Shown: positions 37,099-49,497 of the stretch, piece after piece
How the letters are laid out: the number at the start of each line of letters is the position of its first letter
Position numbering within the stretch: the stretch's first letter is position 1
Assembly: GCA_022577435.1 (NCBI GenBank)
Contig: JAKOON010000005.1
Coordinates: forward strand, 18,622,224 to 18,686,223
From: Embiotoca jacksoni
Taxonomy: Eukaryota; Chordata; Actinopteri; Embiotocidae
Length of the DNA: 64,000 bases
Direction: 5' to 3'
Notes under the pieces: model-generated
What the model was told of the DNA's origin: nothing
The model's database searches: none
Seen by the model: only the letters and a program-made list of their open reading frames with translations
Translations under genes and position numbers: made by a program

Positions 37099-38388
37099 TG
37101 ACATGAAGTGATTGCAAATGAGCAAAATAAAGTGAAGAAAAAAAACAATTAAACATGCCGTCATTGTAAACTCATCCTGATTTTGATATGATGGTGTCTT
37201 ATAAATGCTTAATGGCAAAAACTGCTTAAGAGTCTGGTGTTAATCTGCTCCGAAAGAAAGATTTTTCAATCAAGATCGTCTGAAGAAAACAGAGCGGGTG
37301 GAGGGTGAGGTCAGCAGCTTTGACACCGTGTCAGGAGGATTTAGGATCTGATCGTCCCTGAATCTTCCTCTGCACACTGTAGATACTTAAATATTCATTC
37401 TTCATTATTCAATTCCTGTGACTTGTACATAACTTTGAATTTGACAGAAAAATGTATTTCCCCTCAAGAAAATGGTGGAATTACCTGTCCTTTCTTTCTT
37501 CTTTCCTTCCTCCGTCATTTTTATTAAGCATGTATTGCTTTTGCCGTGTGAGATTTTCAGTGCAGGAAAATTATAATGTATGACAAGATGAAGTGACAGT
37601 AGCCGGTGCTCACTTCCCATTCTGTGTGGGTGCAGCGGCGTAGCCATAGTAGCGATAAAATGTTAATACCATATAGCTCCTGGGTTACCTCCTCACTATG
37701 TGTGGACACTATTAATGTTTTAACGGCTCTGCTTTGGTGTATAAAGCCCAGCTCATGGGCCGCCCATAGTCTTGGATGAGGTCCAATGTGGGTCAAGCGA
37801 GGCTCATTGGAGCTCTTTAATGCAACTTTGGCCGAGACTAATCTAGCACAAAGCCCAACGTTAAGTATCTTAGAGGAAGATGGAGAGAAGTTTCCACATC
37901 CCAGGCTTTTCAGATTACGTCTGTGGGCTGTGGCATCCCTGAGTCGGGGTCCTGTTTGCTCCAATGAAAGTGGAGGAGAATTAGGTGACTGAGCCTTTAA
38001 TACAGCAGCCCTTTGTAATCATATCAGGAGATGAGGTTCTAGGGTGAGGAGAATTAGGGGGAATACTTGGTATGACCTCTTTTTTTTGTGTGTGTGTAGT
38101 TTATTTTATTCTGTGGTTCTGCGTGTGAGTTTGATGCTACGCGTAAAACAGGACGCAATCGTGAAAAGCAACCAAAAGTTCAGAGTGTAATCACTTTTCT
38201 GGAAAAAAAAAAAAAAAAAAAAGGTGTATATACGACTCCATCACTGTGTCAGAAATCGAGTCAAGTTCAAGTTCATGGGTGCGGCCGCTCTGTCTGCGGC
38301 CGGTCAGGGAGTTAAGAGCGTCTGTGGCCACCCTGGAGTACAAGAGGAGGAAGAGGAGGAGGTTGGTAGGTGAGTGAGGAAGGAGGGA

Positions 38389-38402
38389 GGGGGGGGGGGG
38401 GG
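38389..38402. repeat. Poly-G run
   Basis: Fourteen consecutive G following a GGA-rich stretch at 38342-38388. Confidence 0.9.
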
Positions 38403-38518
38403 TTACATAGCCTTTGACCTCTGTTAGGGTTGCTATGGGAAAGAGGCCGGTCGGCTCAGTAATGTACGACTGAAAAGGCCGAACTGTCAGAGCTGTCCAG
38501 CAGACGTCAACCCCCCAC

Positions 38519-38520
<2 letters not shown>

Positions 38521-38565
<45 letters not shown>
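38521..38565. repeat. (CA)n microsatellite
   Basis: About 22 CA units. Confidence 0.96.
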
Positions 38566-38568
<3 letters not shown>

Positions 38569-38774
38569 AACTCGAACCCATTCACACATGCTTCCAGATG
38601 GCACGGGCCAGCTTGGGAATGTTAGCTGCGAGGGAACGCTTTCTGTTCATCAGAAACTGTTATAATTCATCCAACCTTTAGAGTTAACACAGTCGACACC
38701 TCTTCCTCAGTGCATTCTGTCGGACCACTTTTGTCTAATTTTTCAGCCTCATCCTACACATCTGAACGCCCATT

Positions 38775-38778
<4 letters not shown>

Positions 38779-38845
<67 letters not shown>

Positions 38846-38890
38846 CGTGCGTGTGTGTGTGTGCGTGCGTGCGTGCATGTGTGTGCGTGT
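38779..38890. repeat. (GT)n microsatellite with GC-containing interruptions
   Basis: About 30 pure GT units followed by an imperfect part with GTGC variants; 112 bp in all, the longest dinucleotide tract in the window. Confidence 0.95.
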
Positions 38891-40420
38891 CACCTAATAT
38901 ACAAATACTGTCATAAAACACTTGAGAGAAAAACAACTTCTTACACTGCAAACATAGATTTGTCTTTTTACTGGAGCTCTTATATGCAAATTCCTAAAAT
39001 GTGACTCAAGTCTTATTATAATTGAGTCAGAAGAAGTCAGCAGGAGTAAAAAACATTTGATCCTAAAAAAATTCTTTTGCATATATATGTGGCCTGTATA
39101 TTTTCATATAGTGAAATTACATAGCAAACAGATCCTTTCTTCTTCAGGCAGATCCAACCAGTTTTTATGGCTGATACCTAATGTACCCATGTACCCTTGC
39201 ATGGAGAGATATTTGACCTTTGGTTAAAGTCTGCTTCACATCAGCTAACGTGTACAATTTAAATTTATACTAAACATCATTAGACCATCTTTCTTTAGAA
39301 CAAATTGCAGGGATGACAGTTTTTTTTTAGTTTTTTTTTTTTTAAAGGTAATTAATTGAAATTAATTATGGAGAGGTATCTTTTCTTTGGATAAACTACA
39401 GGGGTAAATCTTTAGATTGAATAATCTGTTTCCATATATTTCTGTGTCTGCTTGTTTTCAGTGTTTGCATGAGTGACTGCATGTCAGAGCGGGCATGCAA
39501 ATCCACTGATTGTAATACATGCGTGTTCCCTGGCCCCTCTGTAAACGTGTGCAAGTGTGGCCTCATTTAAGGTTGCATTCATTCAGGGGAGGAGTCTGAC
39601 GAATAAAAGAGCATGTATTTGCATACGCTGCATGCTGTCTGCAGAGAGGGAGCAGTCAAAAAAAAAGATATCAGAGGTGGACAAAGAGAACGAGGACAAA
39701 TCCTTCATTGTGGGGTTGGTGGGAGAAAGGGCTCATCTGAATCGGGGAGTGGGTGAAAATTGACAGAGAAAGAGTTCGGGCTGGTTCCCTGCAGGGATAA
39801 AAGCCTAAAGATCCCTCCACGCATACAGCCTGAAAATGGAAGAGAAGAACAACATGCAGAGCACGGGGGCCTTTTTTTTTTTTTTTTGTACAGTGCATGA
39901 AAAGGAAGTTTGTTTTTCTGAAACACTGCTTACAATTTCTCATGTACAAAATTACAAAATTATGCACAACAATAAATTCACTGTTGCCTAAACAGGCTCA
40001 TGTGGAAAAACTAAAGAGATTACCTCTGCAGAATCATTATCGATTTCTATATTGTTCGTTAAACTCCACGGACTCGCTTTTATGTGAGAAGCTGTTTACC
40101 CTCTTTATGTGTTCTTTTACCCGGTAGCCCTTTGTTTTTTGTTTTAATTTCCTTTATTGCAAATGTTTGTTGTTTTTAATGACTGCTCAGCACTTTGCCA
40201 GCTCGGAAAATACATTACTATTACAGCTTTTAATTATTGTTATGAATGCTTTATGTTTATAGTTCTGGGCAAACTAAAGAAAGAATGTATTATTCAATAT
40301 CTGCACAATCTTCTTTCTGCTCAAAAATGTGAAATATTATTCCTTCCATGCAGAGTGGAAGAGTTGATGGAGCCAAGTTTGATTCTCATGCTAATGATTC
40401 CCTTCATCCTTTTTCCTCAG

Positions 40421-40725
40421 GATGGGACAGAAACTGTGAGCATCTCTGCACTCTGTAGGACCCGCCATGGCACAAAGAGCAACTCAACGACATGTCGTCA
40501 TCAGACTGTCGGGGCTCAAAGCAGAGCACGAACTCAAGAGATTATCAGTCAACTGAACACTGGAGATGAGCGTCATGTCAAAACACCAGAGACAATAGTT
40601 ATACTGTTTAATATTTAACTCCAAATGTGTCTGTTATCTTCAGAAATACCTCATTTAAAAAAGATTACTGTAATAAAGATGAATCTATTCTTTTAAAAAC
40701 TGCAAATAAAAGCCTTAAATGTTGT
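40421..40725 (+). other. Candidate 3'-terminal exon, possibly of the mir-9 host transcript
   Basis: An acceptor with a good pyrimidine tract (TTTTTCCTCAG) ends at 40420. The following sequence has polyadenylation hexamers AATAAA near 40672 and 40705. In phase 0 it reads DGTETVSISALCRTRHGT and continues to a stop at 40616-40618, so it could follow the phase-0 donors of the mir-9 host exon ending at 31919. Nothing else links it to the host; transcript data would decide. Confidence 0.3.
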
Positions 40726-42395
40726 TACTTATTTTGCACAAAGTTATTTGTCTTTTCAAGCTAATGAGTGTTTTAATTGTGGTTTTTAATTAATTTGTTA
40801 ATTTGCGTTTTCCTTTTTAAGGGAAATATAAATTAAAAGGAAATATCAAGTTTACTGCTGTCAATGAAACTTTTTGAAAATAAAACGTAAAATATTATCT
40901 CTGTGTTAAGCCCTCGTTTTTGAACAACATACAGTAGCCTATTTTATTTTGGTCATTATTTACACAAGGAGATAACAGATTGTGACATTGGATCGGGTGT
41001 TAAAGGATTATGTTTCATATCGATATATTATTGACATTCTTAACAGAGTTTCAGCTTTAATATTCAAACAAATAAATTAAAATGAACCTAGAACAGACAA
41101 ACACCACTGTGTTTAGTAGGCAGAACCTTCTCTCTCTCTTTTTTTTTTTAAGAGTCACAGAGTGTGAGAGGATCGTGTGAGAAAGCGTCTGAGTGACCTC
41201 GCATTAAGTTTTAATTAGAAGGAGCAGACAGAGTAACGTGTGTTGAATCTGTGCGGAAAAGAAAAGTTCATCAGCCGAAAAACTCGGTGGACAAAATTAC
41301 AGTGCCCGCTATTAAAATATATTATACATTTTGTCTCGATAGCCCTCATATTTTATTAATCAGGGAAATGTAAAATAGGTTTTTTTTGTTCTTCGTTTTA
41401 TCGACATTTTGGGCAGATTCTTTCTGCAATTTGAGAATAATCAAAAGCCTCAAACAATTACCTAAATAAACAATCACTTGCAATGATTGAAAATAGGCTA
41501 TATCTGAATTAAAAATGGTATTGATGACTTTACCTCAGTCAGATGTGTCTCTGCGCGCCATGAGGCCCGGTTTAGACGATTAATGAGGTTTTGGGATTAG
41601 AAGCCGTCCTGGTGTCGGCCGGACCTCAATCAGTGTCCGACTGATTTGTGTCCGGAGTCAAACAACAGATAAACACGCGCGAGGTCAACGCGGGATTATT
41701 TCCGTGTCTTTGTAAAGAAACATGTGACAGAAAAAAAAGATAGACAGGCCCATTAGTTACAAGTGAGTCCAGAATTTAGCAATTTCTTATCTGTCAAAAT
41801 GCAAATTGAAAGAAAAATAATGTAACGGTCAAAAACGAGTGTCTTCCCAGATTCAATTATTTGGCTGCACTGTTCATCTATATTTTAGAGGTTTTATATA
41901 TTTTTAAAACAATGAAAAAAATATTCTAATGGAATTCCTTAATGCAGCATTTTATTCAATGTTATAATTACCCAAAAAAAAAAACGCATGGTCTTTTAAA
42001 AATCAGCAAGCAACTATTGTATCAAAGTGCATGAATTTATGAGACTTATTTGAATTTATTAAATTTAAAATCAGTGAAAGCATCGTCCTCTCCTCATGAG
42101 ACAGAAATTGAAAAAACAGAAAAAGACAGAATAAGATTTAAAAAGAGAGAGAAATGTTGCAGGAAGAAGAAGAAAAAAAAAGGGTCACATGGAGCTGAAA
42201 AGAGGCATAGAGTTCAATCATTGTAAAACTAAGATGTCTAAACATATGAATCATAAATAGAGCTTCATAAAGAAATGCTGGACATACTAAACTGGAGACT
42301 AAACAAACAGGTTAAACACAAAGAAGCCACAATAAAAAATAAAAAAATAACAGTTGTGCGCCCAACTTGTAAAAGCACTGTATTTCTACAACTCC

Positions 42396-42430
42396 CTAAA
42401 TCTAAATCTAAATCTAAATCTAAATCTAAA
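42396..42430. repeat. (CTAAAT)n hexanucleotide repeat
   Basis: About six tandem CTAAAT units. The unit is not the vertebrate telomere motif. Confidence 0.92.
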
Positions 42431-42839
42431 ATCACACTCAACGCAGTGGAGATCTCAGTCATAGAGTCCCACGCAAGAGTCAGCATGTTTTCAATCCATC
42501 CAAACACTACAGCGGCTGATTTCTGTGATTAGTTCCCCTCTCTGGATGAATGGAAACCAATTAGTGAAATCAGCCTCTGTAGAGCCTGGATGGTACGGAA
42601 GCCCAAATGTTCAAACCATGTTGTAAAAAAACACTGTTACACTGGTGTGATTTTCATCATTAAAATGTTTTTTTCATATGCTGTTGGCTTTAACCTACTG
42701 TACATGCTCTGAAAACGTGTGCTTTATGTTTGCTCCTGCAAACAAACGTTGGAGAGCTCCAGGAATAATTATGGCAGCTTCAGTATCATCCTTCTGCAGA
42801 GAGGTAATTGCTGGAATCAGCTACTTTGGGGTAAATATT

Positions 42840-43060
42840 GCTTTTTGATGAATGTCTTGTGAGGCGGGGCAGCTGGTCAGGGACCTGTTGGTGAAGTCCC
42901 CGGTCGGCAGGGGTCAGCGGGGTCATGATCTGGACAGTCCCCCAGAGGACAATAAACAGGCCGGAGAGATGCAGGGGTCAGAAGCAGCCCGAGCCAGAAC
43001 CAAAGGTCAAGGGCCGCTAATTAAGTGGCTATTTCCTACTACTCCCAAGTGACCCCTGGA
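42840..43060. promoter_or_regulatory. Candidate enhancer with clustered nuclear-receptor half-sites
   Basis: Within about 100 bp there are GGGTCA at 42911-42916 and 42920-42925 (direct repeat, 3-bp spacer), GGGTCA at 42975-42980 and AGGTCA at 43004-43009, then a homeodomain-type CTAATTAAG at 43016. The stretch is more complex and GC-richer than its AT-rich surroundings. Enhancer function is inferred from motif density only. Confidence 0.3.
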
Positions 43061-46000
43061 CTCAGAGAGAGACAGGGAAATGCACGAAGAAGTCAATATA
43101 AAGGAGGTTAATAAAAACCTGTTAACTAGAAAAAAACTGATTGGAGCAACACACAATAAAAGACAACAGTGGGTTCGCATAGTTTTACATGAGGGAATAA
43201 AATACAATATACTTTTTTTTTTTTACATATAAATATACCATGACATTACAGCCTATACATTTTCCCAAAAAAGTTAAACTTTTTTACACATTAAAACATT
43301 TTCAGATTAAAACCAATTACTGCTTCTTTAAACGAGAGAAACAGCCTCTCGGCTCAAGCAAACATTTTGGAGGGAAACTAGGAGTCGGTAGGAGCTGTTT
43401 ATGCCTTTCCAGCTCGTGAATGAGCCTATGTGTATGATCCTTTAGCATAAGAAAGGAGATGGGGCCTGTGAACTCCTCTGACACTGACCTTTCTCCCAGG
43501 ATGTGAATAGTATCACTCAAGGGCTGCGCGGCCGCCTTTCAGTCAGACCTGAGCCCTGCCCTCGCCTAAACTTCTAATCAGGCTGATTTAATGTATCCTA
43601 CAAGTCCAACGTCCTTGCCACCCACCCCACCGCCGCTTCAGAGGAGTCACTGTGCAGCCATTTAGTGCAGGCGCACACAGCCCTGCCTCTGGGCCCCTGC
43701 ACTTTGGTAAGTTAGAGGAGCTGGTTTGAAACAACAGGGGGCCCTTTCTCCTCCCAAAGAGTCTGGGTCTCTTTGTAATCAATTGGTTCCTCCACCAAGG
43801 AGCTGATGCTTAAATCCAAACTGTTTGGGATTTCTTAGATTGTGTAAAAACTAAAAAAGAAAAAGATCCATACTTTGACGTTGCATTTATTTGAATTGTT
43901 TTTTTTTTGCTACCCCCTGAAATGAAGCGTCTATTAAAAATTGCTTGCATAAAAATAACTGAAATAAATAAAATGATACCATACATTTCATTATTATTAT
44001 GGTATGATATAAACACAGTTCAATAAGAAATAAACATTATTATGTCATTGTCTGGTGGGTGATAAATGCTGTACATTATAAAATGTATAAACTATGTGCA
44101 TATGTAGGCCTACATGTATAAATAACTGAATAAATGTGCTTGTAGTTGTTTAGTTAAATATCTTTGTTGAGCTGTTGATCTGTCTGTGTCATTGTATAAA
44201 TGTGTTTTGTCTTTATGTTTGCTATTTCATGTTGTCATTCCTTGTAGGCTATCAACACACTTGGTCAATAAAGTTAATTCAGATTTTGACAAAGTTTACT
44301 CTGATTTTGAAATATTTCTAAAGAAAAGTAATCCTATAAATTTGAACTGAATTTCAAGGTAGAAAAGTCATTTTGCAGCATGTACTGTGTGCAGCCGTAT
44401 AGGCACCTTAAATGAAGCTCAGCGTTACAGAGCAGTGCTGAAAGGACAGCGCCACGTGGAAACTGATCTGAGAACAGATGAACAAGATCTCCTACACCGT
44501 CATCTCAACATGAAACATCTTTTCTGGACCTGTTGTAAAATCACCACAGAGGGCAACATATTATTCAAATGGTTTTCTTTAAAATGTTTCTGTTAATAAA
44601 TTGTTGTGTGCCTTTGTTTAGGGCTTTATGGAAACTAGCCTCTGGTTACAATCTATAATCTATAAACTCTAAGATTTACTCATAGCCTCATAATTTTACA
44701 AAAGATTAAACAGTTTTCAGTTGCTTTAAAAAAAAAAAAAAAGGATATATATGACTTATCCTAATATTTTGTTAAATAAAAAAATATTGCTCTTGTTGTT
44801 GTTAATGGTAATTTACACTTTCTTTTTATTTACGAATACACGAGTGTTTACAGTTGAAGTGCCTCCTCCCCTGATTGGTGCAGCATGTCCCGCCTCTTGT
44901 TGCAGCTCGTTCCCTGGCTGTAATACAGTTAATAGACAAGCTGTGTAATGTACTGTGGGTCCTCTGAGAGCCAGCCTCTACACGCTGTGTAATCTATCAG
45001 TTTTCTGTTACAGGCTACGTGGTACATAAATGCTTGTCAGGTGGGATTTCAAATGGTAACAGTTTTTCAAAATTAAGAGATATAGGTGAATGTAATATTT
45101 GTTTTAATGTAAGGGCATGATGTGGAGAGACGTTATGTTACTGGAGTGTGTGGATAACTGATTGTCTAATGCTAAATAATTAGAAACCCCCTCTAGAGTA
45201 CACTAGTACAATGACTCCTGTGTTAAATAGACCTGTGTGTGACAGATATTTTGTACCAGAAATAGTCCAAACAGCATATAGCCCACATTTTTACTTTGAC
45301 CCTTTTTGAGATTCATTTTAAAAACGTATTGGATTTTGAGGTAACATATATTTGTTTTAGTGGAATGTTGTAACAAAAATGAAAAAACACAGTCGCAGCT
45401 TAGAGAAAAGGCCAGTTAAAAACACAATCAATCAGTTCTGACACGAAGTCATTAAATCATCAGCGAAGCATTAAATCATCTCTAAAATTGGCAAATAAAC
45501 ACAAGAAGGCTGCAAATTACTGAAAGAATACAATCTTTTATAATAACTTTTGCCATTGTTGCTACTTTGATGTGTATTTCACATATTTTTAATCTAAGGG
45601 GGATCCAGGCAAAATTATTTTCCATCCTAAATGTGACCTCAGTAGTGGCTCTATAAGAAGCTTTGTTCATCTTAAGACGAGAGGGTAAAGAAGCAATCAG
45701 TTGATAATCTGCAGGTCAAGGTTTTGTGGCAAAAATGAAGAGGAAAATCTGATGTTCCTCCAGAGTGAGGCTGAGAGAGGAGAGGAAGTTTTGTGTGTCT
45801 CAGATTTGTAACACTGTCTTTTGCATATATACAAGTCACTGTCCATGTCCACGGTAAATAGGGGCAACATTAAGAGTGAGATAAAACATCTGCTGCTGCC
45901 ACTGCTGGCTTTGTTTTGTCCTGTGATGATGATTAAAAACGGTTAAACTCCAAGATGTCTTTTAAAGAAAACAGCCGATTTACAAATTTATATCTGAAAA

Positions 46001-48510
46001 CAGGGAGGAAGAGGATCAATGTATGTTGTTTTTTTTTTTTTATTAAGAAAAACCGAAACTTGAAAAATAAACCAGAAAGTAATTCCAAAGACAAAGGCTT
46101 CAGGAGACAGTAAAGAGAGTGGGTATTATGTGAGAGAGAGCAATGAGCCCATATTGAGATCCAATCAGTGCGCATGCTCACAGTGAGGCGTGGAGAGGCT
46201 GATCAGAGCTGCACAGAGCGTGGGTTGGCATCTTCCGTAAAGCCACGTGAGGCCTCAGCCATTCCCTCCACTCACAAATCTGTTATGACATGCCAGCAGC
46301 TTGGTTGTGATTGGCTGAAGACGGAGTGAGTCAGCAGTCAAAGGGGAAAGGTAAAAATGTAGCTTGTAAATGGTACAGACTGCAGCCCTGAAGCAGATTC
46401 GGTTGATCAAAAAAGTAAAATTTGAGATGTAATTTAAATCTATATTTCTGCACGAGAGAGAAGCGATATGCAAATGTAATAAAATCGAAACATTTGTTTT
46501 TATGGGCTTCATGTCTTGCAACAGTAATTTTCTCCCGGAGGTCTTCGGGTTCGTCTCTGCAGGAATTCAAAGCCACATTCCAACAGGCTGATTTTAGGGT
46601 GATTTACCATTCGGCATTTATATGGACACAAGGGACTCGAACCGTGTCTGATGTGTGGCTGCTGTGTTAGCCTTTGACCCCAGACTGTCTGGAAGGCCGC
46701 GGTGACAGAGAGTCAAGGTCGAGGGGAAGGGGGGGATGGGGATGGAGATGGGTGTGGGCAGCATCTGACGGGTGGAAAGGCTCCCCTGTCTGGGAGTGCA
46801 AAACCCAGACAGTCCCAGACGTCTAGCGAAGGGGACACAGTGTCGTGTGTGAACCCCTTTAGATCCCCTCGTCCTGCCCTGTCTGTTCCCACTCACCTCT
46901 GTGGCCCCGGCGGGGGAACAGAGGCTGCTTACGCCCCGAGACTGGCGGGACGATGGTTCACACGCGTCTGAATATCACTAATCCTTCAGATGCAGATAAA
47001 CACCAACCCACAGCCTCAAATATCCCCTTTAATTTACAATCTGCTCGTCTGTCTCTCTTCGATATAATCTTTAATCTTTACCGCCGACAGTAAAGCTCTT
47101 CTTTTTTTTACTCAAAACAACTCCTATAGTTTGTGACAGTTACATTTGACTTATTTCATTATTTCCATAAAAAAATGAACACTTTTAAACTACAGCCATA
47201 TTTCTGTACATATACAGTATACATATACCAGTGTTTTACTTTTAATTCAATTTCTAGTTAAGATTTTGTTATTTATGGTGCCTATCCTCCACATTGATGT
47301 TCATTCAAAATTTTAAAAAGCCAAATATATTGATGTTTACACTGGATTCTGAATTTAGGCATTTATATAAAACACGTTGTGACATATTAACCTGGTGACC
47401 GTCAACCTTTTGGACCCCTTTTTTGTTTATTGCGGCCCTTTTATGAAGAGAGATTTATCTCCTCTGAATTTGATTTAAATAACTGTTTGAGGCCCAAATC
47501 CAATTTCAAAAGAAAATACAAATTTGAGAAAAGTCAAAAAACAAAATATAACATGAAGCAGAACTTGTTTTATCTCCTTAAATCACATCTTGATCCCACA
47601 GATTTATTTTGTGACTCTTTGAGGGTCCAACCCCTCGATATGCAAACACACTGGGGACTAAATTAGCTACTGTAGGCCTACATAAAATGCTGCTTTATAC
47701 ATTGATGCACCAGAATTAAAAATCTCATATTGCCATTTTCTGTAGGAGATTAAACTTTTGATGTCTTGTATCTTTGCAAAACGTGTACTTTCACTTAGTG
47801 ACACCCTCTAGCTGTCTGGATCTGATATGTTCAATTAAATGCTTAAAATTACACTGACATCCCTTTTTTCCTCATTGAAAAAAAAAACAAAATTCATTGA
47901 AAATGTAAATATTTTGCATTTGAAAGGTTTGTCTATGGCCAGGTTTCAGGAGGGCTTATGTGCTGTGGCAGTAGTGCAGGGTGCAAAGTTTATAGTGAGG
48001 CTATAGGTGGTGTGAAACCTAAGTCTCATAGGAAAATATGGACATAAGATAGGCTACTTCACTATGAAGTCAAGTCTCAGCGTGTGCAGAGTAGTTTTGG
48101 TTTCCAGATAACAGCTGCGCTCCTAACGGTACCATGATAAGCTTTCAGAGTGGTGTTTAATTTAAGATAATTCAAAGTGAGCTCATACAGTTTCATTCAT
48201 AAAATTCATGGACACACTTCTGAGGTTCAAACATTCAATAAGCAAAATATATTTTCAACTAGAAAGGGGCTTTAAGCGGGACTTTAAAAAGCATTTTATT
48301 TTACCTTTCTATTCTGTCTTTTACCTCAGCAGCACCTCCAGTCAAAGACACGAGCACAGTAGATTATTACAGGGTGATTGAACATCATTGTGCAGAAGCA
48401 GCTCCCTCTGCAGGTATGAAACCGTTACATTTTATTTTTTTATTTTTTATAGTGCCAGGCAGATATGCCTCCAAACCCCCCCCTGTTCAACCTGCCATCC
48501 GAGAAACCTA

Positions 48511-48511
<1 letters not shown>

Positions 48512-48564
<53 letters not shown>
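48512..48564. repeat. (CA)n microsatellite
   Basis: About 26 CA units without interruption. Confidence 0.97.
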
Positions 48565-48566
<2 letters not shown>

Positions 48567-49113
48567 ATCCAGACACACACATTCACGGTCACAGTCATAA
48601 GGCCCCCCAGACCTCCCGGGTGATCCGCAGTGGAGCGTGTAGCCACCTGTCAATCACCGGATCCCGGCCGCCTTAAGAGAGACATTTCGTCTGGGACAAC
48701 GGCAGCCCGTCCCTCCCCATACATTCTGCCTCCCCTGGCAACCATCGCCGGATGACTGAGAGGCTTTGTCCCCTCACAACGGGAGTCCACCATTGAACCC
48801 AGAAGCCCGTAGCAACCAGAATTAGAGGGTGCCAGAAAGGGCTCTTTTTCTGTGAAACGGGGGTGAAAGCTCTGTTCTTGTCCCCACGTCTGGGATTCAT
48901 ATCACGGGCATGAATGGCGTACCCTCCTCCTTTTAAATGCTGGTGTAACGGAGCGTATGAAGGGGCTAGCGGCGAGCGGATAGGATCATGGTTAATCTGC
49001 TGTTCCTCTCCGCTGTGGTCCGATAGGGACACTTAAGCAGCCTCTGTGGCGTGGGGAGGCCTGGAGGTACCTGCGGCGGCCGGAGCTGGGAGGTTCACCA
49101 CCAGGTCTGCGAA

Positions 49114-49497
49114 CACTGATGGAAGAAGTACTTACACCCTTTACTTAAGTAAAAGTAGCAATACTACAGTGTAAAAAAATACTCTGTGTAAAAGTCCTGC
49201 ATTCAAAATCCAACTTAAATTACAGTATTCCATTAAATACTGCAGCTGGAGTTACTTTTATTGACTTTACATGACATAACATTTATATTTCGTAGCCTAT
49301 CTGAATCTGCAAAAATAACTAGTAACTAAAGCTTTAAAAAATAAATGAAGTACGAAGTACAATATTTACCTACAAAATGCAGTGGAGTAGAAGTATAGCA
49401 TTAAGGAGATACTAAACCAAAGTACCAGAACGAAACAAATGTACAGTGTACTTGGGGGAATGTAGGCTTACTTACTTTCCACCACTGTGATCAGCAC
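49114..49497. mobile_element. Non-autonomous hAT-type element
   Basis: The left end CACTGATGGAAGAAGTACTT and the right end (reverse complement CAGTGGTGGAAAGTAAGTA) are inverted and match the common teleost hAT-type terminal pattern. The interior contains the familiar ACTTAAGTAAAAGTAGCAAT and AGTCCTGCATTCAAAAT motifs. It has no coding capacity. A clear 8-bp target duplication is not visible. Confidence 0.7.

Noticed and set aside
42396..42430. Interstitial telomere or CRISPR-like array
   Set aside because: The (CTAAAT) hexamer is neither TTAGGG nor a spaced repeat; it is an ordinary microsatellite.
46600..46690. tRNA B-box-like GGTTCGAGTCC on the minus strand (46633-46643)
   Set aside because: No A box, anticodon stem or acceptor pairing around it; at most a decayed tRNA or SINE fragment.
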